From: Nitrospira sp.
GTDB taxonomy: Bacteria; Nitrospirota; Nitrospiria; Nitrospirales; Nitrospiraceae
NCBI GenBank assembly: GCA_030692565.1
Contig: JAUYAO010000022.1
Span: 1 to 64,000 of the forward strand
Reading direction: 5' to 3'
DNA: 64,000 nucleotides
Each line of letters starts with the position of its first letter. Within the stretch, counting starts at the first letter, position 1. The notes under the pieces were generated by a model. The model did no database searches, was not told the DNA's origin, and worked only from the letters and a program-made list of their open reading frames with translations. The position numbers and the translations under genes were made by a program. This document shows, piece after piece, positions 44,001 to 53,769 of the stretch.

Positions 44001-45248
44001 GTGAAGTCTACCGGTCGTGGATTGGTGTATTCACTGACGCGCCTTGTCAGCAGAGAAACGGACTTCTTTGTGACGATCGGGCATCCTGAACTCGTTGCCG
44101 CCATGACCGCCGAGATTGCCGCCTCGGGGCCGATACCCTTCGTCCGTTTTATGGAACTGGCGCTCTATCATCCCCAATTCGGCTACTACATGCGTCCGCC
44201 GGAGTCCGGCGCCGAGCGCATCGGCTGGTCCGGCGACTTCTATACCAGTTCAGACGTCCATCCGATTCTCGGCCAGGCGCTGGCGAAACAGGCGCGACAG
44301 CTCGATGCCATCCTCGGACATCCCGATCCCTTCACCGTCGTCGAGATGGGACCCGGAAAAGGCTTACTGGCCAAGCATTTCCTGTCGGCCTGCCGCGTGA
44401 ATCCGGATGACTCGTTCAGCCAGCGCCTCCGCTATGTCCTCATTGAGCGCAGCCCGGCGATGCAGGATTTGCAACGCCAGAATCTGTTACACGGGCTCTG
44501 TGAACCGGGCCGCATTACCTGGCTTGAAGGACTCGATTCGCTGGCAGAACGGAGCGTCACCGGCCTGTGCTTCAGCAACGAATTGCCCGATGCGTTTCCG
44601 GTCCACCGAATCCAGATCGAGAACGGCCGGGCGCAGGAAATCTACGTCGACTATGACGGCACGACATTCGTGGAATGTCTCCGCCCCTTGTCGTCGCCGG
44701 AGATCCACGAGTATCTGGACAACCTGAAGCTGACGCTTCCGGACGGCTACCAGACGGAGATCAACACGGCTGCGGTGCGCTGGATGGAACAGGTCGCCCG
44801 CGCGATTGACCGCGGCCTGGCGATTACAATCGATTACGGCCACACCGCGCAGGATCTCTACGGCCCCGATCGCGCGAAGGGAACGCTGCTCTGCTACTAC
44901 TCGCAGATGACCTCGGAAAATCCTTATGAGCGGGTCGGTCTCCAGGACATGACCTCCCATGTGGACTTTTCGACCCTCGCCACCGTCGGCGAAAAACAGG
45001 GTCTACGCGTGACCGGCTTTACCAATCAGATGAGCTTCCTGATGGGGCTCGGCCTGGAAGACGTTCTCTCGAAGATGGATCCCGAAGGCGCCGAGTTTCG
45101 CGCGGCCATTCATCTGGTAAGACCGGAAGGGATGGGGCGCACATTCAAGGTGCTCATTCAGCATAAAGGCATCGAGATGCCGACGCTCGACGGACTGGCC
45201 TTCAAGCCGTTCTTCGGATCCGCATTGACGTTGCATCACGCAGCCTAA
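44001..45248 (+). CDS. midA: SAM-dependent methyltransferase, MidA/NDUFAF7 family
   Basis: About 415 residues with MidA hallmarks: IPFVRFMELALYHPQFGYYMR, GDFYTSSDVHPILGQALAKQ, the SAM motif VVEMGPGKG, SNELPDAFPVHRI and TIDYGH. In mitochondria NDUFAF7 dimethylates an Arg of the NuoD homologue NDUFS2 and is needed for complex I assembly (established knowledge). Here the gene ends 8 nt before nuoA, so a role in assembling this complex I is a strong inference. GTG 44001 is the longest start; GTG 44070 or ATG 44103 fit the family N-terminus better. Confidence 0.88.
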   Translation: MKSTGRGLVYSLTRLVSRETDFFVTIGHPELVAAMTAEIAASGPIPFVRFMELALYHPQFGYYMRPPESGAERIGWSGDFYTSSDVHPILGQALAKQARQLDAILGHPDPFTVVEMGPGKGLLAKHFLSACRVNPDDSFSQRLRYVLIERSPAMQDLQRQNLLHGLCEPGRITWLEGLDSLAERSVTGLCFSNELPDAFPVHRIQIENGRAQEIYVDYDGTTFVECLRPLSSPEIHEYLDNLKLTLPDGYQTEINTAAVRWMEQVARAIDRGLAITIDYGHTAQDLYGPDRAKGTLLCYYSQMTSENPYERVGLQDMTSHVDFSTLATVGEKQGLRVTGFTNQMSFLMGLGLEDVLSKMDPEGAEFRAAIHLVRPEGMGRTFKVLIQHKGIEMPTLDGLAFKPFFGSALTLHHAA

Positions 45249-45256
45249 GGGACGCT

Positions 45257-45628
45257 ATGGGAAACGCCGCAGTTCCAGCGAACTATCTTCCGATCCTCCT
45301 GTTTATCGGGATCGCGATCGCCTTCGGCGCCGTGTCGCTGCTGGCGGGGTGGTTCGTCCGGCCAAGCCGTCCTTACCGCGCCAAGTTGGCTCCTTACGAA
45401 AGCGGCAGCCCGTTGTTTCAGGATGCCCGCGTCCAGATCCCGATGCGCTATTACATTATCGCGATGCTGTTCGTGATCTTCGATATCGAGATCGTCTACA
45501 TGTTTCCCTGGGCCGTGGCATTTTCAAAGCTCGGGTTCGTCGGACTCGCGGAAATGGTGACCTTCATCGGCATCCTGGTCGTCGGATTCTGGTACGCCTG
45601 GAAAAAGGGAGCACTGGAATGGGACTGA
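45257..45628 (+). CDS. nuoA: NADH-quinone oxidoreductase subunit A
   Basis: 123 residues, three membrane helices. Family motif [36 protein letters not shown] (about 40-75) and a C-terminal [11 protein letters not shown]. It helps shape the quinone entrance of complex I in the inner membrane. First subunit gene in the operon; element d separates it from nuoB. Confidence 0.96.
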   Translation: MGNAAVPANYLPILLFIGIAIAFGAVSLLAGWFVRPSRPYRAKLAPYESGSPLFQDARVQIPMRYYIIAMLFVIFDIEIVYMFPWAVAFSKLGFVGLAEMVTFIGILVVGFWYAWKKGALEWD

Positions 45629-45637
45629 AGAGTGCAG

Positions 45638-45672
45638 CGGGCATCACACGCGTCACCTGTCACGTGTCACGG
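45638..45672. repeat. Heptamer array in nuo operon (element d)
   Basis: CGCGTCACCTGTCACGTGTCAC has GTCAC units at 7-nt period, but no long complementary arm is present. It lies in the nuoA-nuoB gap. Confidence 0.6.
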
Positions 45673-45680
45673 GGTTGGAC

Positions 45681-46160
45681 ATGAGCTTTTTAGAACGACA
45701 ATTCGAAGCCAATATCCTCACGACGAATCTGGACGCGGTCGTGAATTGGGCGCGGAAGTCGGCCCTCTGGCCGATGACCTTCGGTCTCGCCTGTTGCGCG
45801 ATCGAGATGATCGCCAGCGTGTCGTCCCGCTATGACCTCGACCGGTTCGGCGCCGGCGTGTTCCGCGCTTCCCCGCGCCAGTCGGATCTGATGATCATTG
45901 CCGGCACGGTCACCCGCAAGATGGCTCCCGTCATCCGCCGGATCTACGACCAGATGCCGGAGCCACGCTATGTGATTTCGATGGGCTCCTGCGCCACTTC
46001 CGGCAATCACTACAACAGCTACGCGGTGGTACAGGGCGTCGATCAGATCATTCCGGTGGATGTGTATGTGCCGGGCTGCCCGCCGCGGCCGGAGGCGCTG
46101 CTGGATGGGTTGCTGAAACTCCAAGAGAAGATTCAACGCGAAAAGGTGTTCGTAAAGTAA
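45681..46160 (+). CDS. nuoB: NADH-quinone oxidoreductase subunit B
   Basis: 159 residues. Carries ligands of cluster N2: Cys pair in GLACCAIEM, Cys in GSCATSG and Cys in VPGCPPRPE. It is the last iron-sulfur site before quinone. ATG 45681 is used; an in-frame TTG at 45675 is a less likely start. Its TAA overlaps the ATG of nuoCD by one base. Confidence 0.96.
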   Translation: MSFLERQFEANILTTNLDAVVNWARKSALWPMTFGLACCAIEMIASVSSRYDLDRFGAGVFRASPRQSDLMIIAGTVTRKMAPVIRRIYDQMPEPRYVISMGSCATSGNHYNSYAVVQGVDQIIPVDVYVPGCPPRPEALLDGLLKLQEKIQREKVFVK

Positions 46161-47914
46161 TGTTGCAAGCGCTGGCCGACAGGCTCGTGAAACAATTTCC
46201 GGACGCCGTGCTCTCCGTCGATCTCGATACGGGCCGCGGTGAAATGGCCGCCCAGGTGCGCGCAGCGGACATGCTGACAGTCGCCCGCTACCTGCATGAC
46301 GCGCCCGAGCTGGCCTTCGACCACATTACCGATATCTGCTCGGCGGATTACCCCGCAGACCAGAACCGGTTTGAGGTGATTTATCATCTGCTGTCTCTGC
46401 CGCACGGCCGCCGGATCCGGGTGAAAGCCCGTGTCACCGAAGACAACCCGTCAATCCCTTCGGTGACGAGCGTGTGGCGCGGCGCGGAATTTCTCGAACG
46501 GGAAGTGTTCGACATGATGGGCATCATTTTTACAGGCCATCCGGACCTCCGCCGGATTCTCATGCCGGAAGACTATGCCGAAGGCTATCCGCTCCGGAAA
46601 GATTTCCCCGCGGAGGGCCGCGGCTGGCGCAGCCAGTTCGACTTTATTCCGCGCCTCGACGAAGCGCCGGAGGAGATGACCGAAGGCGAGTATTCGGAAG
46701 CGGAAAAGAAACCGTTCATTGCCGCGAACGGCGCTCCCGGATCGCGCCGGCGTGAAGAACTCCTCTTGAACATGGGGCCGCAGCATCCCAGCACCCACGG
46801 CGTGTTGCGCGTCGTACTGGAACTCGACGGGGAGCGCATCGTGAAAGCCACGCCGGATCTCGGCTATCTCCACCGCGGCGTCGAAAAGCTGGCCGAGGGC
46901 CTGGCCTACATGCAGGTCATTCCGCATACCGACCGGCTCGATTACGTCTGCGCCATGGCCAACAATTACGCTTACGTACGAGCTGTGGAAAAACTGCTCG
47001 ACATCACTATCCCTGAGCGCGCCGAATACATCCGTACGCTGGTGGCGGAGATGCAGCGCATCATCGGCCACTTGTTCTGGCTGGGCACGCAGGCGCTCGA
47101 CATCGGCGCCATGACCGTCTTTTTCTGGACCTTCCGCGAGCGGGAGATTCTACTGGACCTGTTCGAACAGCTCTGCGGCGCGCGCCTGACGCTCAATTAT
47201 TACCGGATCGGCGGAGTCGACAGCGACTTCACGCCGGAGCTGGTCCTGCGGCTGCGCGCGTTCCTGAGCACGTTCCCGCAGAAGGTGGCCGAATACGATT
47301 CGCTCATCGCCTCCAACCGCATCTGGATCGGACGCACGAAGAACGTGGCCGTCATTTCCGGTGAAGATGCGATCAATTTCGGGCTTACCGGCCCCACGCT
47401 CCGCGGCTCCGGAGTCGACTACGATATTCGCAAGCTGGAACCGTACGGAGTCTACGACAAGGTGGAGTGGGATGTGCCGCTCGGAAAACATGGCGACACC
47501 TACGACCGGTACTGGGTCCGGATGGAAGAAATGCGTCAGAGCGCCAGGATCATCGCGCAATGCCTGGATCAAATGCCTCAGGGGCCCATCATGGCGGATG
47601 TGCCGCAATACATCCCGCCGCCCAAGCAACAAGTCATGCGGGACATGGAGAGCCTGATCCACCATTTCATTATTTTCACGCAAGGGTTCAAGCCGCCGAA
47701 AGGCGAAACCTATTGCGCCACCGAAGCCCCGAAGGGCGAGTTGGGATTCTTCATCATCAGCGACGGCAGCCCACGTCCCTATCGATTGAAGATCCGCTCT
47801 CCCTCGTTCGTCCACATGGGCGCCTTCGATCATATGGCGCGGGGATATTTGATTTCCGACATCATCACGATCTTCGGGTCCTATGACATCGTGATGGGGG
47901 AGTGCGATAGATGA
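46160..47914 (+). CDS. nuoCD: NADH-quinone oxidoreductase subunits C and D, fused
   Basis: 584 residues. NuoC domain about 1-165 (ITDICSADYP ... FDMMGIIFTGHPDLRRILMPEDYAEGYPLRKDFP), a charged linker (170-198), and NuoD from about 200 (LLNMGPQHPSTHGVLR ... DLGYLHRGVEKLAEG ... GECDR). It forms part of the quinone pocket. Arg239 in YLHRGVEK aligns with the Arg dimethylated in mammalian NDUFS2. The fusion is known from E. coli and others. Starts on the last base of the nuoB stop. Confidence 0.96.
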   Translation: MLQALADRLVKQFPDAVLSVDLDTGRGEMAAQVRAADMLTVARYLHDAPELAFDHITDICSADYPADQNRFEVIYHLLSLPHGRRIRVKARVTEDNPSIPSVTSVWRGAEFLEREVFDMMGIIFTGHPDLRRILMPEDYAEGYPLRKDFPAEGRGWRSQFDFIPRLDEAPEEMTEGEYSEAEKKPFIAANGAPGSRRREELLLNMGPQHPSTHGVLRVVLELDGERIVKATPDLGYLHRGVEKLAEGLAYMQVIPHTDRLDYVCAMANNYAYVRAVEKLLDITIPERAEYIRTLVAEMQRIIGHLFWLGTQALDIGAMTVFFWTFREREILLDLFEQLCGARLTLNYYRIGGVDSDFTPELVLRLRAFLSTFPQKVAEYDSLIASNRIWIGRTKNVAVISGEDAINFGLTGPTLRGSGVDYDIRKLEPYGVYDKVEWDVPLGKHGDTYDRYWVRMEEMRQSARIIAQCLDQMPQGPIMADVPQYIPPPKQQVMRDMESLIHHFIIFTQGFKPPKGETYCATEAPKGELGFFIISDGSPRPYRLKIRSPSFVHMGAFDHMARGYLISDIITIFGSYDIVMGECDR

Positions 47915-47921
47915 GGTGTGC

Positions 47922-48008
47922 CGGCCAGGATGCTCCTGTGCTCGCTGCCCGCGCACGATGGGAATGCGCTCGGGCAATGCGCGCAGTTTGGAACATCCTG
48001 GCCGCCAC
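47922..48008. repeat. Imperfect inverted repeat at the nuoCD-nuoE junction
   Basis: GGCCAGGATG near 47924 and CATCCTGGCC near 47996 are complementary 10-mers flanking about 60 bp. It lies between nuoCD and nuoE, so it could form a long hairpin in the mRNA. Confidence 0.55.
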
Positions 48009-48035
48009 CTCGGTGAAGAAAAGTGGGGGGAGAAG

Positions 48036-48566
48036 GTGCTGAAGGAAAAGTACGGAAAGGAAATCGAGGAGATTCTCTCCCGGTACCCCGTGAAACGGTC
48101 GGCACTGATTCCATTGCTGTATCTCGCGCAACGTGAGCATGGCTACGTGACGGAAGCGGCGATGACGGAAATCGCCGGCTTGTTGAAGCTGACGCCGCCG
48201 CAGGTCTATGAGACCGCGACCTTCTACACGATGCTGAACCTCAAGAAGGTCGGCACACACCATATCCAGGTGTGCAAATCGCTCATGTGCGCCCTGGTCG
48301 GCTCTGATACCGTGATCGGCTGGATCAAGACCAAGCTCGGAATCGGCCCCGGCGAAACGACGGCAGACGGCTTGTTTACACTGACCGCCGTCGAATGCCT
48401 GGCGGCCTGTGGCACCGCGCCGATGATGCAGATCAATGATGATTTTTATGAACGGCTGACGGAAGAGAAGGTCGACAAAATCCTGGCGGACCTCCGGACC
48501 ACCGGAACCAGCCCGCTAAAAAGCGGCCCCTATATGTGGCCGGAATCAGCGAAACCGGGAGCGTGA
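48036..48566 (+). CDS. nuoE: NADH-quinone oxidoreductase subunit E
   Basis: 176 residues. Thioredoxin-like 2Fe-2S protein (cluster N1a) with C-x4-C (VCKSLMCALVG) and C-x3-C (VECLAACGTAP). The frame is open upstream to 47916, but the 5' part is translated from the inverted repeat; the GTG at 48036 after GGGGGGAGAAG gives a normal N-terminus (KEKYGKEIEEILSRYPVKRSALIP). Confidence 0.93.
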   Translation: MLKEKYGKEIEEILSRYPVKRSALIPLLYLAQREHGYVTEAAMTEIAGLLKLTPPQVYETATFYTMLNLKKVGTHHIQVCKSLMCALVGSDTVIGWIKTKLGIGPGETTADGLFTLTAVECLAACGTAPMMQINDDFYERLTEEKVDKILADLRTTGTSPLKSGPYMWPESAKPGA

Positions 48567-48640
48567 AGCGTGAAGCGTATCTCGTCGTTCGCAAATAGGA
48601 ACCGGTCCGGATCGCGCTTCACGAGCGACGCTTCACGAAC
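48565..48640. repeat. Heptamer array in nuo operon (element e)
   Basis: Left GCGTGAAGCGTGAAGCG and right CGCTTCACGAGCGACGCTTCAC, each with 7-nt unit period and complementary, in the nuoE-nuoF gap. Confidence 0.75.
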
Positions 48641-48654
48641 AACGGGTTGTTGAG

Positions 48655-49962
48655 ATGCCGAAACACGAACTGGTCCTTCTGAAAAATATGATGCAGCTCG
48701 GATACACCGGGTCCTTGGCGGACTACGAAAAGACCGGCGGCTATCAAGCCTTGCGCAACACGCTCGGCAAAATCGCACCGACCGACGTGACCACCACGGT
48801 CATGAAATCCGGTCTGCGCGGCCGGGGCGGCGCCGGTTTCCCGACCGGCGTGAAGTGGGGATTTCTCCCGAAAGACTATCAAGGCCCGCGCTATCTCTGC
48901 TGCAACGCCGACGAAAGCGAACCCGGAACGTTCAAGGACCGGCAGCTCATGGAGCGGGATCCGCACCAGCTCCTCGAAGGCATTGTGCTGGCCTGCTATG
49001 CGATCGGCGCCCAATCCGCCTACATTTATATCCGCGGCGAAATGGTCCTCGGGTCCAAGATCCTGGAACGAGCCATCGGGGAAGCCCGCGCCGCCGGCTA
49101 CATCGGCAAGAACATCCTTGGAACGGGCATCACGGTGGACGTCTGGGTCCATCGCGGCGCCGGCGCCTACATCTGCGGAGAGGAAACAGCGTTGCTCGAA
49201 TCGCTGGAAGGCAAGCGGGGCCTCCCGCGGGTCAAGCCGCCGTTCCCGGCGACCCACGGTCTCTACAACAAGCCGACTGTCGTCAACAACGTCGAGACGC
49301 TGGCCAATCTGCCGCATATCCTGTCGCGCGGGCCGGAATGGTTCGCCTCCATCGGCTCGCCGCCCAAGAGCACCGGCACACGCGTCTTCTGCGTGAGCGG
49401 CCATGTGAAACGCCCCGGCAACTATGAATTGCCGATGGGTGTGACTATTCGCGAGCTGGTCTTTGAACATGCCGGCGGCATGCGGTCGGACAAGCCGCTG
49501 AAAGCCTTTATCCCTGGCGGGGCCTCGGCCCCCTTTCTGACACCCGATCATCTGGATGTGAAGCTGGATTTTGAGTCCGTCGCAGCGGCCGGGTCGATGC
49601 TCGGCTCCGGCGGAGTCACCGTCATGGAGGAAGGTACCAGTATGGTCTGGGCCGCACTCCGGTTGATGGAATTTTTCTATCACGAGTCCTGCGGCAAATG
49701 CAGCCCCTGCCGGGAAGGCAGCTCCTGGCTCGTGCAGACCATGCGCCGGATTATGGCCAAACGCGGCCAGATGCAAGACCTTGAAACCCTCACAGATCTG
49801 TGCAAGAACATCGCGGGCCGCACGGTCTGCGCCTTCGGCGATGCCGAGGTGTCGCCGATCATGAGCACGTTGAAACATTGGCGGCATGAATACGTGACGT
49901 TGATTCACGAAGCCGAGGCGGCCAACTTGATCCGCCCGGAATCCGTCGGGACCAGACACTGA
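48655..49962 (+). CDS. nuoF: NADH-quinone oxidoreductase subunit F
   Basis: 435 residues. FMN and NADH-binding subunit: GLRGRGGAGFPTGVKW, YLCCNADESEPGTFKDR, and a 4Fe-4S site CGKCSPCREG with a fourth Cys in CAFGD (cluster N3). It takes hydride from NADH. Located between nuoE and nuoG; 4 nt separate it from nuoG. Confidence 0.97.
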   Translation: MPKHELVLLKNMMQLGYTGSLADYEKTGGYQALRNTLGKIAPTDVTTTVMKSGLRGRGGAGFPTGVKWGFLPKDYQGPRYLCCNADESEPGTFKDRQLMERDPHQLLEGIVLACYAIGAQSAYIYIRGEMVLGSKILERAIGEARAAGYIGKNILGTGITVDVWVHRGAGAYICGEETALLESLEGKRGLPRVKPPFPATHGLYNKPTVVNNVETLANLPHILSRGPEWFASIGSPPKSTGTRVFCVSGHVKRPGNYELPMGVTIRELVFEHAGGMRSDKPLKAFIPGGASAPFLTPDHLDVKLDFESVAAAGSMLGSGGVTVMEEGTSMVWAALRLMEFFYHESCGKCSPCREGSSWLVQTMRRIMAKRGQMQDLETLTDLCKNIAGRTVCAFGDAEVSPIMSTLKHWRHEYVTLIHEAEAANLIRPESVGTRH

Positions 49963-49966
49963 GACT

Positions 49967-52633
49967 ATGCCGAATACGTCTGAAACAGTTCGCGTGACGA
50001 TCGACGGCCATGCGATCAGCGTGCCCAAAGGCACGTTGCTGATCGAAGCCGCGCGGCGCGTCGGCGCGATGATTCCGCATTTCTGCTACCACCCCAAGCT
50101 CAAGCCGGACGCCAACTGCCGCATGTGCTTGGTCGAAATTGAGAAGATGCCCAAGCTCCAGACAGCCTGCAGCACGCCGGTCGCGGACGGCATGAGCGTC
50201 CGGACCGCGACGACGGTCGTGAACGACGCCCATAAATCCGTGCTGGAATTCATTCTCGCGAATCATCCGTTGGACTGCCCCGTCTGCGACCAGGGCGGGA
50301 AGTGCGACCTGCAAGACTTTTCGCATCAATACACCGCGACGACGAGCCGGTTCGCCGAGACGAAACGCATTTTCCAGAAAGAATATTTCAGCCCGTTGAT
50401 CGAAACGCAGATGAACCGTTGCGTGCAGTGCCTGCGCTGCGTCCGCTATTGCGATGAAGTCATGGACGTGAAAGCCCTGGCTCCGGTCGGCCGCGGGACG
50501 ATGACGGAGATCAAACATTTCGGAGCCCATCCGCTGGACTGCGAGTTCTGCGGAGGCTGCGTGCAGATCTGTCCGGTCGGCGCGATCACCAGCCGCCTGT
50601 CCATGTATGAATACCGCCCCTGGATGCTGAAACGCGCCGAGACGATCTGCGGCTATTGCGGCGATGGGTGTCAGATTACCGTCCAGACCAAGAACAATGA
50701 TTTGATCGAAGTGAACTCCGCCTACGGCGCCGGACGCAACAACGGCGATCTCTGCGCGAAGGGGTTCTTCGGCTTTCACGCCACCAGCCATCCCGAGCGG
50801 CTCACGCATCCCTTGATCCGCAAGAACGGCACCCTGGTGCAAACCACCTGGGAAGAGGCGCTGGAGTTCATTGCCGAGCAAGCCGGCCGGATCAAACAGG
50901 CGCACGGCGGCCAGGCCTTCGGCGGTCTAATCACCGGCCGATGCACGAATGAGGAGCTGTATCTCTTCCAGAAATTCATGCGGCTGACGCTCGGCACCAA
51001 CCATCTCGACAGCAGCGCCCGGTACGGGCACATGAACAGCATACAGGCCATGCGCCGGGTGCAGGGCACGCCTCGCTGGACCGTGACCTTCGAGGATCTC
51101 GGAGCCGCCGATGTCCTGTTACTGGTCGGGACGAACATCACGGAAACGAATCCGATCACCGGGCTTGCCATCAAAGAAGCGGTCAAGAAACGACAGGCGA
51201 CGCTGATGACGATCGAATCGCTGCTGCCCGCGATCGGCACGATCAGCAACATCGCGAATCTCTCGCAGCACCATTTCTGCGTGTCACCCACGCTGTTCCG
51301 CACCGCCATCCTCGGCTTGCAGAAAGCCGTGGTCGAACAGAATCTAGTGACCGCTGACCTGACGCAACAACGAACGAGCTTCGTCACGGCCGTCACGGCA
51401 CGGTTGCAACCACTGTCCTGGCAGGACATCCAGGCCGCCACGGGAGCAGGCCAGCAAGTCTATGCCGCCGCCGCGCAGGCGCTGGCCAAAGGGAAGCGCG
51501 TCGTCGTCGTCACCGGACAGGGCCTCTTGCGCAGCGATCAGGGCTATGCCGGCGCCATGAATCTGCTGGATCTGCTGCTCCTCCTGGGGAAGCTCGATCA
51601 GCCGGGATGCGGGCTGGCTCCGCTGGCGGAAGAAAACAACGACCAGGGCGCGATTGAAATGGGCGGGGTCGCCGAATTCCTGCCTGGTCCTGTCGATGTA
51701 ACCGATAAAAGCGGACGAGACCGGGTCGTGGATATCTGGAAAGAAGCGCCACCGTCTACTGCTGGCCATACACTGATCGACATGCTGGCCCACGCCAAAT
51801 CCGGCCAGCTTAAAGCGATGTTCATTGTCGGCGAAAACCCTCTGGCCAGCCTGCCGGCTCCGGTAGAAGTGCGCGAGTCGCTCGACAAGCTGGAACTGCT
51901 GGTTTGCCAGGAACTCTTCTTGACCGACACCGCCGCGCTGGCCCATGTCGTCCTGCCGGTCTGTTCGTCGCTCGAAAAAGACGGCACGTTTACCAATACG
52001 GAAGGCCACGTCCAGGCGGTCCGACAAACCGTCGAGCCGGTCGGCGAAGCCCGTCCGGATTGGGAAATCTTCTCCGCCCTCTCGGGGTTGCTCGGTACCC
52101 CGCTGGACTATAGCGAGAGCCGTGAGATCCTGAAGGAGATTCGCAGTCTGATCCCGGGATACGGCTCCTTAGGACCGGCTCCGGTCCCGGCGAAAGTCGA
52201 TCGCGCGACCATGGATCGCTATCTCAGCCAGGGCTTTGAACGCGATCTCGCCGGGCGCTATCAGATACCGCGGACGCCGTCGCGTCCGGACGGGACGGTA
52301 CAGATTGAGCTCGTACAGAGCTTGTTCCACTCGGGCAAGTTGTCGACCAAGTCGAAGGGGCTGATCCAAATCGAAGGCCGAAGCTCCTTGCGCCTCAGCC
52401 CGCGCGATGCCGTTCGCTTTGGCCTGGTCGACGGCAACCGCGTCCGTCTCTCCAATTCGCAGGGCGAGGTCACCGCGGAAGTCAAAGTCGCGGACCGAGT
52501 ACCGGAAGGCCACGCCTGGTTCCCGGACCATTTCAGCCAGGAAGTGAACAACCTGTTTGCCTGTGTCATGGATACCGAGACCAAGGTGCCGTATATCCGG
52601 ACGACCTCCGTCTCGATGGTGAAAGTCTCGTGA
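49967..52633 (+). CDS. nuoG: NADH-quinone oxidoreductase subunit G
   Basis: 888 residues, peripheral arm. N-terminal 2Fe-2S domain (Cys40, 51, 54, 68), a 4Fe-4S H-x-C-x2-C-x5-C site (PLDCPVCDQGGKC), two ferredoxin-type clusters (RCVQCLRCVRYC, DCEFCGGCVQICP), then cluster N7-type C228/C231/C235/C263 and a molybdopterin-oxidoreductase-like domain without bound cofactor in the family. N7 is present as in E. coli and Thermus enzymes. Ends near the GTG of nuoH (45 nt gap). Confidence 0.95.
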   Translation: MPNTSETVRVTIDGHAISVPKGTLLIEAARRVGAMIPHFCYHPKLKPDANCRMCLVEIEKMPKLQTACSTPVADGMSVRTATTVVNDAHKSVLEFILANHPLDCPVCDQGGKCDLQDFSHQYTATTSRFAETKRIFQKEYFSPLIETQMNRCVQCLRCVRYCDEVMDVKALAPVGRGTMTEIKHFGAHPLDCEFCGGCVQICPVGAITSRLSMYEYRPWMLKRAETICGYCGDGCQITVQTKNNDLIEVNSAYGAGRNNGDLCAKGFFGFHATSHPERLTHPLIRKNGTLVQTTWEEALEFIAEQAGRIKQAHGGQAFGGLITGRCTNEELYLFQKFMRLTLGTNHLDSSARYGHMNSIQAMRRVQGTPRWTVTFEDLGAADVLLLVGTNITETNPITGLAIKEAVKKRQATLMTIESLLPAIGTISNIANLSQHHFCVSPTLFRTAILGLQKAVVEQNLVTADLTQQRTSFVTAVTARLQPLSWQDIQAATGAGQQVYAAAAQALAKGKRVVVVTGQGLLRSDQGYAGAMNLLDLLLLLGKLDQPGCGLAPLAEENNDQGAIEMGGVAEFLPGPVDVTDKSGRDRVVDIWKEAPPSTAGHTLIDMLAHAKSGQLKAMFIVGENPLASLPAPVEVRESLDKLELLVCQELFLTDTAALAHVVLPVCSSLEKDGTFTNTEGHVQAVRQTVEPVGEARPDWEIFSALSGLLGTPLDYSESREILKEIRSLIPGYGSLGPAPVPAKVDRATMDRYLSQGFERDLAGRYQIPRTPSRPDGTVQIELVQSLFHSGKLSTKSKGLIQIEGRSSLRLSPRDAVRFGLVDGNRVRLSNSQGEVTAEVKVADRVPEGHAWFPDHFSQEVNNLFACVMDTETKVPYIRTTSVSMVKVS

Positions 52634-52678
52634 GAAAACTGTGTCGATGTTGACGGTCGTTAATCCAGGGGTGTCATC

Positions 52679-53755
52679 GTGACTGAACTCAGCTTGCGTC
52701 TCGCTGTCTCGCTTGCACAAATCGCCGCGGTCATGGGCATTGTGATGCTCACCGTGATGATCCTGACGCTCGCCGAGCGGAAAGTGCTCGGATGGATGCA
52801 GGATCGGATGGGCCCCATGGAAGTCGGCCCCTACGGCATTCTTCAACCGATCGCCGACGGACTGAAGCTCTTCTTCAAAGAAGACATCGTCCCGGCCGGC
52901 GCCAATAAGTTCCTGTTCAGCCTCGCGCCGATTCTGGCGATGGTCTCTGCGTTGATCGGCTTTGCCGTCATTCCCTTCGGCCCCGATCAGACGATCGAGG
53001 TCTTCGGCATCACGATCAAGCCTTTCATCATCAGCGACATCAACATCGGGATTCTCTACATTCTGGCCTTTGCCTCCATCGGAGCCTACGGCATCATCCT
53101 GGGCGGCTGGGCTTCCAACAACAAGTACTCGCTGCTGGGCGGGCTCCGGTCGGCCGCGCAGATCATCAGCTACGAATTGAACGTCGGCCTGGCCATCGTG
53201 GGTGTGCTAATCATGGCCGGCTCGCTCAGTCTGGTGAAGATCACCGATGCCCAGGCAGGCGGATTCTGGCATTGGTACGTGTTCGCCTTCCCGGCTCCGC
53301 AGATTTTCGCGTTCGTCGTGTACGTGATTTCAGCCGTCGCGGAAACGAACCGCGTGCCCTTCGACCTGCCCGAGGCCGAAAGCGAGCTGGTGGCCGGTTT
53401 CTTCACCGAATACAGCGGGATGCGTTTCGCGTTCTTCTTCATCGCGGAATACGCCAACATGGTGTTGGTCTCTTGCGTCGCCGCGGCTCTGTTCCTCGGC
53501 GGATGGAATGCGCCCTATCCCGGCACCATTCTCGCGCATATCGGACTGGAGCCCTTCGCCTGGATCGAAGGGGTGGCCTGGTTCACCGTGAAAGTGTACG
53601 GGTTCCTGTTTCTGTTCTTCTGGTTGCGCGCCACGCTGCCGCGTCTGCGCTACGACCAGCTGATGAAATTCGGTTGGAAGGTCATGCTCCCGATCGCGTT
53701 GGCCAACATCGTGGTGACGGCCATCGCCATGTACATCTATAACCAGTTCAAGTAA
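52679..53755 (+). CDS. nuoH: NADH-quinone oxidoreductase subunit H
   Basis: 358 residues, eight membrane helices; links the membrane and peripheral arms at the quinone site. Motifs ERKVLGWMQDRMGPMEVGPYGILQPIADGLKLFFKED and AETNRVPFDLPEAESELVAGFFTEYSGM. Starts with GTG after CAGGGGTG. 14 nt separate it from nuoI. Confidence 0.97.
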   Translation: MTELSLRLAVSLAQIAAVMGIVMLTVMILTLAERKVLGWMQDRMGPMEVGPYGILQPIADGLKLFFKEDIVPAGANKFLFSLAPILAMVSALIGFAVIPFGPDQTIEVFGITIKPFIISDINIGILYILAFASIGAYGIILGGWASNNKYSLLGGLRSAAQIISYELNVGLAIVGVLIMAGSLSLVKITDAQAGGFWHWYVFAFPAPQIFAFVVYVISAVAETNRVPFDLPEAESELVAGFFTEYSGMRFAFFFIAEYANMVLVSCVAAALFLGGWNAPYPGTILAHIGLEPFAWIEGVAWFTVKVYGFLFLFFWLRATLPRLRYDQLMKFGWKVMLPIALANIVVTAIAMYIYNQFK

Positions 53756-53769
53756 GACCGCCGACGACT

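Noticed and set aside
48619-50034. 471-codon minus-strand frame
   Set aside because: Antisense to nuoF, which has all expected motifs.
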